The notes under the pieces: model-generated
The model's database searches: none
What the model was told of the DNA's origin: nothing
The model's input: only the letters and a program-made list of their open reading frames with translations
Source: Micropterix aruncella
Taxonomy: Eukaryota > Arthropoda > Insecta > Lepidoptera > Micropterigidae
Length of the DNA: 64,000 nt
Reading direction: 5' to 3'
Assembly: GCA_944548615.1 (NCBI GenBank)
Contig: CALYMY010000045.1
Coordinates: 124,001 to 188,000, forward strand
Translations under genes and position numbers: made by a program
Shown here: positions 34,684 through 47,603 of the stretch, piece by piece
How the letters are laid out: each line of letters starts with the position of its first letter
Position numbering within the stretch: position 1 is the stretch's first letter

Positions 34684-36126
34684 GACGAGGGAACTCCTCA
34701 ACGGTCAACCGTAGAGACGTGAAATTTGGTATAGGCATTCCATTATGATGGCAATTACTAAGTTCCACCATGACATGGCTGCTGCACCCAGGGTTGGCTC
34801 CCGACGAGGGAACTTCTCAACGGTCAACCGTAGAGACGTGAAATTTGGTATAGGCATTCCATTATGATGGCAATTACTAAGTTCCACCATGACATGGCTG
34901 CTGCACCCAGGGTTGGCTCCCGACGAGGGAACTCCTCAACGGTCAACCGTAGAGACGTGAAATTTGGTATAGGCATTCCATTATGATGGCAATTACTAAG
35001 TTCCACCATGACATGGCTGCTGCACCCAGGGTTGGCTCCCGACGAGGGAACTCCTCAACGGTCAACCGTAGAGACGTGAAATTTGGTATAGGCATTCCAT
35101 TATGATGGCAATTACTAAGTTCCACCATGACATGGCTGCTGCACCCAGGGTTGGCTCCCGACGAGGGAACTCCTCAACGGTCAACCGTAGAGACGTGAAA
35201 TTTGGTATAGGCATTCCATTATGACGGCAATTTCTAAGTTCCACCATGACATCGCTGCTGCACCCAGGGTTGGCTCCCGACGAGGGAACTCCTCAACGGT
35301 CAACCGTAGAGACGTGAAATTTGGTATAGGCATTCCATTATGATGGCAATTACTAAGTTCCACCATGACATGGCTGCTGCACCCAGGGTTGGCTCCCGAC
35401 GAGGGAACTCCTCAACGGTCAACCGTAGAGACGTGAAATTTGGTATAGGCATTCCATTATGATGGCAATTACTAAGTTCCACCATGACATGGCTGCTGCA
35501 CCCAGGGTTGGCTCCCGACGAGGGAACTCCTCAACGGTCAACCGTAGAGACGTGAAATTTGGTATAGGCATTCCATTATGATGGCAATTACTAAGTTCCA
35601 CCATGACATGGCTGCTGCACCCAGGGTTGGCTCCCGACGAGGGAACTCCTCAACGGTCAACCGTAGAGACGTGAAATTTGGTATAGGCATTCCATTATGA
35701 TGGCAATTACTAAGTTCCACCATGACATGGCTGCTGCACCCAGGGTTGGCTCCCGACGAGGGAACTCCTCAACGGTCAACCGTAGAGACGTGAAATTTGG
35801 TATAGGCATTCCATTATGACGGCAATTTCTAAGTTCCACCATGACATCGCTGCTGCACCCAGGGTTGGCTCCCGACGAGGGAACTCCTCAACGGTCAACC
35901 GTAGAGACGTGAAATTTGGTATAGGCATTCCATTATGATGGCAATTACTAAGTTCCACCATGACATGGCTGCTGCACCCAGGGTTGGCTCCCGAAGAGGG
36001 AACTCCTCAACGGTCAACCGTAGAGACGTGAAATTTGGTATAGGCATTCCATTATGATGGCAATTACTAAGTTCCACCATGACATGGCTGCTGCACCCAG
36101 GGTTGGCTCCCGACGAGGGAACTCCT
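34684..36126. repeat. 119-bp satellite array A8, 12 monomers
   Basis: Twelve monomers plus partial, type B at 5 and 10, fitting a 5+5+2 module pattern. A private change, CCCGAAGAGGG, lies near 35995. Confidence 0.97.
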
Positions 36127-39100
36127 GAACATAGAAATTGTTATGAATAAATGTCATTTTTCGAAAAAGACCGTGATAGAGTAAATAAAACGCGTTACGG
36201 TGTTTGGGCATAACGAAGGCCTTTGAAATCTCTACGAAATGGCATTTTCGAAATTTTGACATTTTGAAATTTTTTATATAAACTTTCATTTTGAACATAG
36301 AAATTGTTATGAAAAAATCACATTTTTCACAAAAGAACGAGATAGAGTAAACCTACCGCGTTGCGGTCTTTGGCGAGATCGACACCCCGCTTAAGCTCTA
36401 CAAAATGGCATTTTTGAAATTTTGACTTTTTGAAAAATTTTATATAAAATTTCATTTTAAACATAGAAATTATTATGAAAAAATCATATTTTTCGAAAAA
36501 GATCGTGATAGAGTAAACCTATAGGGTTACGGCGTTCGGACAGAACGACGGCCTTGGTAATCTCTACAAAATGGCATTTTCAAAATTTTGACATTTTGAA
36601 AAATTTTATATAAAATTTCATTTTAAACATAGAAATTGTTATGAAAAAATCACATTTTTCGAAAAAGATCGTGATAGAGTAAACCTATAGGGTTACGGCG
36701 TTCGGACAGAACGACGGCCTTGGTAATCTCTACAAAATGGCATTTTCGAAATTTTGACATTTTGAAATTTTTTATATAAACTTTCATTTTGAACATAGAA
36801 ATTGTTATGAATTAATGACATTTTTCGAAAAAGACCGTGATAGAGTAAATGAAACGCGTTACGGTGTTCAGGCAGAACGAAGGCCTTTGAAATCTCTACG
36901 AAATGGCATTTTCGAAATTTTGACATTTTGAAATTTTTTATATAAACTTTCATTTTGAACATAGAAATTGTTATGAAAAAATCACATTTTTCGAAATAAA
37001 TCGAGATAGAGTAAACCTACCGCGTTGCGGTCTTTGGCGAGATCGACACCCCGCTTAAGCTCTACAAAATGGCATTTTTGAAATTTTGACATTTTGAAAA
37101 ATTTTATATAAAATTTCATTTTAAACATAGAAATTATAATGAAAAAATCACATTTTTCGAAAAAGATCGTGATAGAGTAAACCTATAGCGTTACGGCGTT
37201 CGGACAGAACCACGGCCTTGGTAATCTCTACGAAATGGCATTTTCGAAATTTTGACATTTTGAAATTTTTTATATAAACATTCATTTTGAACATAGAAAT
37301 TGTTATGAATAAATGTCATTTTTCGAAAAAGACCGTGATAGAGTAAATAAAACGCGTTACGGTGTTTGGGCATAACGAAGGCCTTTGAAATCTCTACGAA
37401 ATGGCATTTTCGAAATTTTGACATTTTGAAATTTTTTATATAAACTTTCATTTTGAACATAGAAATTGTTATGAAAAAATCACATTTTTCACAAAAGAAC
37501 GAGATAGAGTAAACCTACCGCGTTGCGGTCTTTGGCGAGATCGACACCCCGCTTAAGCTCTACAAAATGGCATTTTTGAAATTTTGACTTTTTGAAAAAT
37601 TTTATATAAAATTTCATTTTAAACATAGAAATTATTATGAAAAAATCATATTTTTCGAAAAAGATCGTGATAGAGTAAACCTATAGGGTTACGGCGTTCG
37701 GACAGAACGACGGCCTTGGTAATCTCTACAAAATGGCATTTTCGAAATTTTGACATTTTGAAATTTTTTATATAAACTTTCATTTTGAACATAGAAATTG
37801 TTATGAATTAATGACATTTTTCGAAAAAGACCGTGATAGAGTAAATGAAACGCGTTACGGTGTTCAGGCAGAACGAAGGCCTTTGAAATCTCTACGAAAT
37901 GGCATTTTCGAAATTTTGACATTTTGAAATTTTTTATATAAACTTTCATTTTGAACATAGAAATTGTTATGAAAAAATCACATTTTTCGAAATAAATCGA
38001 GATAGAGTAAACCTACCGCGTTGCGGTCTTTGGCGAGATCGACACCCCGCTTAAGCTCTACAAAATGGCATTTTTGAAATTTTGACATTTTGAAAAATTT
38101 TATATAAAATTTCATTTTAAACATAGAAATTATAATGAAAAAATCACATTTTTCGAAAAAGATCGTGATAGAGTAAACCTATAGCGTTACGGCGTTCGGA
38201 CAGAACCACGGCCTTGGTAATCTCTACGAAATGGCATTTTCGAAATTTTGACATTTTGAAATTTTTTATATAAACTTTCATTTTGAACATAGAAATTGTT
38301 ATGAATAAATGACATTTTTCGAAAAAGACCGTGATAGAGTAAACCTACCGCGTTGCGGTCTTTGGCTAGATCGACACCCCGCTTAAGCTCTACAAAATGG
38401 CATTTTTGAAATTTTGACATTTTGAAAAATTTTATATAAAATTTCATTTTAAACATAGAAATTGTTATGAAAAAATCACATTTTTCGAAAAAGATCGTGA
38501 TAGAGTAAACCTATAGCTTTACGGCGTTCGGACAGAACGACGGCCTTGGTAATCTCTACAAAATGGCATTTTCGAAATTTTGACATTTTGAAAAATTTTA
38601 TATAAAATTTCATTTTAAACATAGAAATTGTTATGAAAAAATCACATTTTTCGAAAAAGATCGTGATAGAGTAAACCTATAGCGTTACGGCGTTCGGACA
38701 GAACGACGGCCTTGGTAATCTCTACAAAATGGCATTTTCGAAATTTTGACATTTTGAAAAATTTTATATAAACTTTCATTTTGAACATAGAAATTGTTAT
38801 GAAAAAATCACATTTTTCGAAATAAATCGATATAGAGTAAACCTACCGCGTTGCGGTCTTTGGCGAGATCGACACCCCGCTTAAGCTCTACAAAATGGCA
38901 TTTTTGAAATTTTGATATTTTGAAATTTTTTATATAAACTTTCATTTTGAACTTGGAAATTATTATGAAAAAATCACATTTTTCGAAATAAATCGAGATA
39001 GAGTAAACCTAACGCGTTACGGTGTTCGGACAGAACGAAGGCCTTTGAAATCTCTACGAAATGGCATTTCCGAAATTTTGACATTTTGAATTTTTTTATA

Positions 39101-39159
39101 TAAACTTTCATTTTGAACATAGAAATTGTTATGAAAAAATCACATTTTTCGAAATAAAT
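36127..39159. repeat. 166-bp satellite array B8, 18 monomers + 45 bp
   Basis: 3033 bp = 18 x 166 + 45. The gamma monomer, otherwise found only against the 119-bp junction, reappears at 37289. That is 1162 bp (7 monomers) into the array, and it is preceded by a private change (TATATAAACATTCATT). This indicates an internal unequal exchange. Confidence 0.95.
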
Positions 39160-39727
39160 TAGCTTCCGACGTTTGAGGGCTATTGCGCTAAAAGGCATCA
39201 ATAGTCCTCCCTGTTTATTATTATCTAATAGAGTTTTGCTTTGCGCATCTAACGCTTCTTTTAATTTTCAAATCTGAGTAATATTAACGGAATTATAGAC
39301 GATTTAATATCTGTATAGGTATATTGATTTATCGATTTAACGGTTTTGTTTCCATAGTAACGAGCTCAGGCGGTGGCCCGACTCGCAATAGAATATTTCT
39401 GTTTCTATGGTAACTTCAGCCCTCGTCATACTTGCGAAAGTTTATTTATCGATTTTACGATGTTTGTTTTCAATAGTAGCGATCCGAGCCAAGGGAGTTT
39501 TAGTATTTTTCCCGCGGCTTCGTTTAATAAATTAAATATTATATTCTTTATTTTATCATATACACACAAGCGAGGTGTCAAAAGATAGGGTTTTAGAACG
39601 CTTTTCATTTCATTGCTTCTGCTTTTTATCTCGTCTTCTTCTTCTTCTTTAATTACTTTTCAATACTATTTAATCTGTGCTTTTTCATTTTCATTTTCAG
39701 TGCCTTTGATCAACGAGAAGAGACAAT
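39160..39727 (+). promoter_or_regulatory. Unique linker U9 with 16-bp deletion at the transposon target site
   Basis: Sixteen bases (ATCGATTTAACGATTT) are missing after GAATATTT near 39399, removing the second DRE-like motif and the TTAA that is the transposon target in the other units. The second X-box-like motif remains. The junction is flanked by ATTT repeats. The linker also begins TTAGCTTCC instead of TTGGCTTCC. Confidence 0.6.
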
Positions 39728-39820
39728 ATGGAGACCACAGAAATAGAAGTGCCGTTTCGGAATTTCGAAGAAATACCGGAAAGAGCCAGAGATATTGCCC
39801 GCGAGGCGTTAACGAATTAA
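39728..39820 (+). pseudogene. Repeated short exon/ORF, copy 9, frameshifted (-1)
   Basis: One A is missing in GCGTTAACGAATTAAAAG, so after 28 shared codons the frame ends at TAA 39818-39820. The donor sequence at 39847 is intact. The upstream linker has a 16-bp deletion. Together with copy 8 it is one of only two broken exons in the window. A homopolymer read error is an alternative. Confidence 0.6.
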
Positions 39821-39858
39821 AAGGAGTAAACAACCTACGGAAAGAGGTACGTGACAAG

Positions 39859-41301
39859 GACGAGGGAACTCCTCAACGGTCAACCGTAGAGACGTGAAAT
39901 TTGGTATAGGCATTCCATTATGATGGCAATTACTAAGTTCCACCATGACATGGCTGCTGCACCCAGGGTTGGCTCCCGACGAGGGAACTTCTCAACGGTC
40001 AACCGTAGAGACGTGAAATTTGGTATAGGCATTCCATTATGATGGCAATTACTAAGTTCCACCATGACATGGCTGCTGCACCCAGGGTTGGCTCCCGACG
40101 AGGGAACTCCTCAACGGTCAACCGTAGAGACGTGAAATTTGGTATAGGCATTCCATTATGATGGCAATTACTAAGTTCCACCATGACATGGCTGCTGCAC
40201 CCAGGGTTGGCTCCCGACGAGGGAACTCCTCAACGGTCAACCGTAGAGACGTGAAATTTGGTATAGGCATTCCATTATGATGGCAATTACTAAGTTCCAC
40301 CATGACATGGCTGCTGCACCCAGGGTTGGCTCCCGACGAGGGAACTCCTCAACGGTCAACCGTAGAGACGTGAAATTTGGTATAGGCATTCCATTATGAC
40401 GGCAATTTCTAAGTTCCACCATGACATCGCTGCTGCACCCAGGGTTGGCTCCCGACGAGGGAACTCCTCAACGGTCAACCGTAGAGACGTGAAATTTGGT
40501 ATAGGCATTCCATTATGATGGCAATTACTAAGTTCCACCATGACATGGCTGCTGCACCCAGGGTTGGCTCCCGACGAGGGAACTCCTCAACGGTCAACCG
40601 TAGAGACGTGAAATTTGGTATAGGCATTCCATTATGATGGCAATTACTAAGTTCCACCATGACATGGCTGCTGCACCCAGGGTTGGCTCCCGACGAGGGA
40701 ACTCCTCAACGGTCAACCGTAGAGACGTGAAATTTGGTATAGGCATTCCATTATGATGGCAATTACTAAGTTCCACCATGACATGGCTGCTGCACCCAGG
40801 GTTGGCTCCCGACGAGGGAACTCCTCAACGGTCAACCGTAGAGACGTGAAATTTGGTATAGGCATTCCATTATGATGGCAATTACTAAGTTCCACCATGA
40901 CATGGCTGCTGCACCCAGGGTTGGCTCCCGACGAGGGAACTCCTCAACGGTCAACCGTAGAGACGTGAAATTTGGTATAGGCATTCCATTATGACGGCAA
41001 TTTCTAAGTTCCACCATGACATCGCTGCTGCACCCAGGGTTGGCTCCCGACGAGGGAACTCCTCAACGGTCAACCGTAGAGACGTGAAATTTGGTATAGG
41101 CATTCCATTATGATGGCAATTACTAAGTTCCACCATGACATGGCTGCTGCACCCAGGGTTGGCTCCCGACGAGGGAACTCCTCAACGGTCAACCGTAGAG
41201 ACGTGAAATTTGGTATAGGCATTCCATTATGATGGCAATTACTAAGTTCCACCATGACATGGCTGCTGCACCCAGGGTTGGCTCCCGACGAGGGAACTCC
41301 T
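39859..41301. repeat. 119-bp satellite array A9, 12 monomers
   Basis: Twelve monomers plus partial, type B at 5 and 10, same module pattern as the array at 34684. Confidence 0.97.
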
Positions 41302-43172
41302 GAACATAGAAATTGTTATGAATAAATGTCATTTTTCGAAAAAGACCGTGATAGAGTAAATAAAACGCGTTACGGTGTTTGGGCATAACGAAGGCCTTTG
41401 AAATCTCTACGAAATGGCATTTTCGAAATTTTGACATTTTGAAATTTTTTATATAAACTTTCATTTTGAACATAGAAATTGTTATGAAAAAATCACATTT
41501 TTCACAAAAGAACGAGATAGAGTAAACCTACCGCGTTGCGGTCTTTGGCGAGATCGACACCCCGCTTAAGCTCTACAAAATGGCATTTTTGAAATTTTGA
41601 CTTTTTGAAAAATTTTATATAAAATTTCATTTTAAACATAGAAATTATTATGAAAAAATCATATTTTTCGAAAAAGATCGTGATAGAGTAAACCTATAGG
41701 GTTACGGCGTTCGGACAGAACGACGGCCTTGGTAATCTCTACAAAATGGCATTTTCGAAATTTTGACATTTTGAAAAATTTTATATAAAATTTCATTTTA
41801 AACATAGAAATTGTTATGAAAAAATCACATTTTTCGAAAAAGATCGTGATAGAGTAAACCTATAGGGTTACGGCGTTCGGACAGAACGACGGCCTTGGTA
41901 ATCTCTACAAAATGGCATTTTCGAAATTTTGACATTTTGAAATTTTTTATATAAACTTTCATTTTGAACATAGAAATTGTTATGAAAAAATCACATTTTT
42001 CGAAATAAATCGAGATAGAGTAAACCTACCGCGTTGCGGTCTTTGGCGAGATCGACACCCCGCTTAAGCTCTACAAAATGGCATTTTTGAAATTTTGACA
42101 TTTTGAAAAATTTTATATAAAATTTCATTTTAAACATAGAAATTATAATGAAAAAATCACATTTTTCGAAAAAGATCGTGATAGAGTAAACCTATAGCGT
42201 TACGGCGTTCGGACAGAACCACGGCCTTGGTAATCTCTACGAAATGGCATTTTCGAAATTTTGACATTTTGAAATTTTTTATATAAACTTTCATTTTGAA
42301 CATAGAAATTGTTATGAATAAATGACATTTTTCGAAAAAGACCGTGATAGAGTAAACCTACCGCGTTGCGGTCTTTGGCTAGATCGACACCCCGCTTAAG
42401 CTCTACAAAATGGCATTTTTGAAATTTTGACATTTTGAAAAATTTTATATAAAATTTCATTTTAAACATAGAAATTATTATGAAAAAATCACATTTTTCG
42501 AAAAAGATCGTGATAGAGTAAACCTATAGCGTTACGGCGTTCGGACAGAACGACGGCCTTGGTAATCTCTACAAAATGGCATTTTCGAAATTTTGACATT
42601 TTGAAAAATTTTATATAAAATTTCATTTTAAACATAGAAATTGTTATGAAAAAATCACATTTTTCGAAAAAGATCGTGATAGAGTAAACCTATAGCGTTA
42701 CGGCGTTCGGACAGAACGACGACCTTGGTAATCTCTACAAAATGGCATTTTCGAAATTTTGACATTTTGAAAAATTTTATATAAACTTTCATTTTGAACA
42801 TAGAAATTGTTATGAAAAAATCACATTTTTCGATATAAATCGAGATAGAGTAAACCTACCGCGTTGCGGTCTTTGGCGAGATCGACACCCCGCTTAAGCT
42901 CTACAAAATGGCATTTTTGAAATTTTGATATTTTGAAAATTTTTATATAAACTTTCATTTTGAACTTGGAAATTATTATGAAAAAATCACATTTTTCGAA
43001 ATAAATCGAGATAGAGTAAACCTAACGCGTTACGGTGTTCGGACAGAACGAAGGCCTTTGAAATCTCTACGAAATGGCATTTTCGAAATTTTGACATTTT
43101 GAATTTTTTTATATAAACTTTCATTTTGAACATAGAAATTGTTATGAAAAAATCACATTTTTCGAAATAAAT
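41302..43172. repeat. 166-bp satellite array B9, 11 monomers + 45 bp
   Basis: 1871 bp = 11 x 166 + 45, long haplotype. It has private changes, among them CGACGACCTTGG near 42720 and TTTTTCGATATAAAT near 42830. Confidence 0.95.
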
Positions 43173-43756
43173 TGGCTTCCGACGTTTGAGGGCTATTGCG
43201 CTAAAAGGCATCAATAGTCCTCCCTGTTTATTATTATCTAATAGAGTTTTGCTTTGCGCATCTAACGCTTCTTTTAATTTTCAAATCTGAGTAATATTAA
43301 CGGAATTATAGACGATTTAATATCTGTATAGGTATATTGATTTATCGATTTAACGGTTTTGTTTCCATAGTAACGAGCTCAGGCGGTGGCCCGACTCGCA
43401 ATAGAATATTTATCGATTTAACGATTTCTGTTTCTATGGTAACTTCAGCCCTCGTCATACTTGCGAAAGTTTATTTATCGATTTTACGATGTTTGTTTTC
43501 AATAGTAGCGATCCGAGCCAAGGGAGTTTTAGTATTTTTCCCGCGGCTTCGTTTAATAAATTAAATATTATATTCTTTATTTTATCATATACACACAAGC
43601 GAGGTGTCAAAAGATAGGGTTTTAGAACGCTTTTCATTTCATTGCTTCTGCTTTTTATCTCGTCTTCTTCTTCTTCTTTAATTACTTTTCAATACTATTT
43701 AATCTGTGCTTTTTCATTTTCATTTTCAGTGCCTTTGATCAACGAGAAGAGACAAT
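43173..43756 (+). promoter_or_regulatory. Unique linker U10
   Basis: Full-length linker, CAAATCTGAG form, all three subrepeats and the TTAA site intact. Confidence 0.4.
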
Positions 43757-43927
43757 ATGGAGACCACAGAAATAGAAGTGCCGTTTCGGAATTTCGAAGA
43801 AATACCGGAAAGAGCCAGAGATATTGCCCGCGAGGCGTTAAACGAATTAAAAGGAGTAAACAACCTACGGAAAGAGGTACGTGACAAGGACGAGGGAACT
43901 CCTCAACGGTCAACCGTAGAGACGTGA
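43757..43927 (+). CDS. Repeated short exon/ORF, copy 10
   Basis: Open copy, donor at 43877, stop at 43925-43927. The peptide is identical to copy 1. It is the first intact exon after the two broken ones. Confidence 0.42.
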   Translation: METTEIEVPFRNFEEIPERARDIAREALNELKGVNNLRKEVRDKDEGTPQRSTVET

Positions 43928-45807
43928 AATTTGGTATAGGCATTCCATTATGATGGCAATTACTAAGTTCCACCATGACATGGCTGCTGCACCCAGGGTT
44001 GGCTCCCGACGAGGGAACTCCTCAACGGTCAACCGTAGAGACGTGAAATTTGGTATAGGCATTCCATTATGATGGCAATTACTAAGTTCCACCATGACAT
44101 GGCTGCTGCACCCAGGGTTGGCTCCCGACGAGGGAACTCCTCAACGGTCAACCGTAGAGACGTGAAATTTGGTATAGGCATTCCATTATGATGGCAATTA
44201 CTAAGTTCCACCATGACATGGCTGCTGCACCCAGGGTTGGCTCCCGACGAGGGAACTCCTCAACGGTCAACCGTAGAGACGTGAAATTTGGTATAGGCAT
44301 TCCATTATGACGGCAATTTCTAAGTTCCACCATGACATCGCTGCTGCACCCAGGGTTGGCTCCCGACGAGGGAACTCCTCAACGGTCAACCGTAGAGACG
44401 TGAAATTTGGTATAGGCATTCCATTATGATGGCAATTACTAAGTTCCACCATGACATGGCTGCTGCACCCAGGGTTGGCTCCCGACGAGGGAACTCCTCA
44501 ACGGTCAACCGTAGAGACGTGAAATTTGGTATAGGCATTCCATTATGATGGCAATTACTAAGTTCCACCATGACATGGCTGCTGCACCCAGGGTTGGCTC
44601 CCGACGAGGGAACTCCTCAACGGTCAACCGTAGAGACGTGAAATTTGGTATAGGCATTCCATTATGATGGCAATTACTAAGTTCCACCATGACATGGCTG
44701 CTGCACCCAGGGTTGGCTCCCGACGAGGGAACTCCTCAACGGTCAACCGTAGAGACGTGAAATTTGGTATAGGCATTCCATTATGACGGCAATTTCTAAG
44801 TTCCACCATGACATCGCTGCTGCACCCAGGGTTGGCTCCCGACGAGGGAACTCCTCAACGGTCAACCGTAGAGACGTGAAATTTGGTATAGGCATTCCAT
44901 TATGATGGCAATTACTAAGTTCCACCATGACATTGCTGCTGCACCCAGGGTTGGCTCCCGACGAGGGAACTCCTCAACGGTCAACCGTAGAGACGTGAAA
45001 TTTGGTATAGGCATTCCATTATGATGGCAATTACTAAGTTCCACCATGACATGGCTGCTGCACCCAGGGTTGGCTCCCGACGAGGGAACTCCTCAACGGT
45101 CAACCGTAAAGACGTGAAATTTGGTATAGGCATTCCATTATGATGGCAATTACTAAGTTCCACCATGACATGGCTGCTGCACCCAGGGTTGGCTCCCGAC
45201 GAGGGAACTCCTCAACGGTCAACCGTAGAGACGTGAAATTTGGTATAGGCATTCCATTATGATGGCAATTACTAAGTTCCACCATGACATGGCTGCTGCA
45301 CCCAGGGTTGGCTCCCGACGAGGGAACTCCTCAACGGTCAACCGTAGAGACGTGAAATTTGGTATAGGCATTCCATTATGATGGCAATTACTAAGTTCCA
45401 CCATGACATGGCTGCTGCACCCAGGGTTGGCTCCCGACGAGGGAACTCCTCAACGGTCAACCGTAGAGACGTGAAATTTGGTATAGGCATTCCATTATGA
45501 TGGCAATTACTAAGTTCCACCATGACATGGCTGCTGCACCCAGGGTTGGCTCCCGACGAGGGAACTCCTCAACGGTCAACCGTAGAGACGTGAAATTTGG
45601 TATAGGCATTCCATTATGATGGCAATTACTAAGTTCCACCATGACATGGCTGCTGCACCCAGGGTTGGCTCCCGACGAGGGAACTCCTCAACGGTCAACC
45701 GTAGAGACGTGAAATTTGGTATAGGCATTCCATTATGATGGCAATTACTAAGTTCCACCATGACATGGCTGCTGCACCCAGGGTTGGCTCCCGACGAGGG
45801 AACTCCT
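43889..45807. repeat. 119-bp satellite array A10, 16 monomers
   Basis: Sixteen monomers plus partial, type B at 4 and 8 only, followed by eight type A monomers in a row (4+4+8). Private changes are ACATTGCTG near 44930 and CCGTAAAGACG near 45107. It lacks the GAACTTCTC second monomer seen in most arrays, and it is joined to a short-haplotype 166-bp array, so the unit looks recombinant. Confidence 0.97.
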
Positions 45808-46848
45808 GAACATAGAAATTGTTATGAATAAATGTCATTTTTCGAAAAAGACCGTGATAGAGTAAATAAAACGCGTTACGGTGTTTGGGCATAACGAAGG
45901 CCTTTGAAATCTCTACGAAATGGCATTTTCGAAATTTTGACATTTTGAAATTTTTTATATAAACTTTTATTTTGAACATAGAAATTGTTATGAAAAAATG
46001 ACATTTTTCGAAAAAGACCGTGATAGAGTAAACCTACCGCGTTGCGGTCTTTGGCGAGATCGACACCCCGCTTAAGCTCTACAAAATGGCATTTTTGAAA
46101 TTTTGCAATTTTGAAAAATTTTATATAAAATTTCATTTTAAACATAGAAATTATTATGAAAAAAGCACATTTTTCGAAAAAGATCGTGATAGAGTAAACC
46201 TATAGCGTTACGGCGTTCGGACAGAACGACGGCCTTGATAATCTCTACGAAATGGCTATTTCAAAATTTTGACATTTTGAAATTTTTTATATAAACTTTC
46301 ATTTTGAACATAGAAATTGTTATCAAAAAATCACATTTTTTACAAAAGAACGAGATAGAGTAAACCTACCGCGTTGCGGCCTTTGGCGAGATCGACACCC
46401 CGCTTAAGCTCTACAAAATGGCATTTTTGAAATTTTGAAATTTTGAAAAATTTTATATAAAATTTCATTTTAAACATAGAAATTATTATGAAAAAATCAC
46501 ATTTTTCGAAAAAGATCGTGATAGAGTAAACCTATAGCGTTACGGCGTTTGGACAGAACGACGGCCTTGATAATCTCTACGAAATGGCTATTTCAAAATT
46601 TTGACATTTTGAAATTTTTTATATAAACTTTCATTTTAAACATAGAAATTGTTATCAAAAAATCACATTTTTCACAAAAGAACGAGATAGAGTAAACCTA
46701 CCGCGTTGCGGTTTTTGGCGAGATCGACACCCCGCTTAAGCGCTACAAAATGGCATTTTTGAAATTTTGACATTTTGAATTTTTTTATATAAACTTTCAT
46801 TTTGAACATAGAAATTGTTATGAAAAAATCACATTTTTCGAAATAAAT
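45808..46848. repeat. 166-bp satellite array B10, 6 monomers + 45 bp (short haplotype)
   Basis: 1041-bp short-haplotype array, partner of the one at 15168 and left end of higher-order copy 2. Confidence 0.96.
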
Positions 46849-47432
46849 TGGCTTCCGACGTTTGAGGGCTATTGCGCTAAAAGGCATCAATAGTCCTCCC
46901 TGTTTATTATTATCTAATAGAGTTTTGCTTTGCGCATCTAACGCTTCTTTTAATTTTCAAATTTGAGTAATATTAACGGAATTATAGACGATTTAATATC
47001 TGTATAGGTATATTGATTTATCGATTTAACGGTTTTGTTTCCATAGTAACGAGCTCAGGCGGTGGCCCGACTCGCAATAGAATATTTATCGATTTAACGA
47101 TTTCTGTTTCTATGGTAACTTCAGCCCTCGTCATACTTGCGAAAGTTTATTTATCGATTTTACGATGTTTGTTTTCAATAGTAGCGATCCGAGCCAAGGG
47201 AGTTTTAGTATTTTTCCCGCGGCTTCGTTTAATAAATTAAATATTATATTCTTTATTTTATCATATACACACAAGCGAGGTGTCAAAAGATAGGGTTTTA
47301 GAACGCTTTTCATTTCATTGCTTCTGCTTTTTATCTCGTCTTCTTCTTCTTCTTTAATTACTTTTCAATACTATTTAATCTGTGCTTTTTCATTTTCATT
47401 TTCAGTGCCTTTGATCAACGAGAAGAGACAAT
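46849..47432 (+). promoter_or_regulatory. Unique linker U11
   Basis: Full-length linker, CAAATTTGAG form with AATAAATTAAAT. Confidence 0.4.
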
Positions 47433-47603
47433 ATGGAGACCACAGAAATAGAAGTGCCGTTTCGGAATTTCGAAGAAATACCGGAAAGAGCCAGAGATAT
47501 TGCCCGCGAGGCGTTAAACGAATTAAAAGGAGTAAACAACCTACGGAAAGAGGTACGTGACAAGGACGAGGGAACTCCTCAACGGTCAACCGTAGAGACG
47601 TGA
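47433..47603 (+). CDS. Repeated short exon/ORF, copy 11
   Basis: Open copy, donor at 47553, stop at 47601-47603. The peptide is identical to copy 1. Partner of the copy at 16793. Confidence 0.42.
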   Translation: METTEIEVPFRNFEEIPERARDIAREALNELKGVNNLRKEVRDKDEGTPQRSTVET

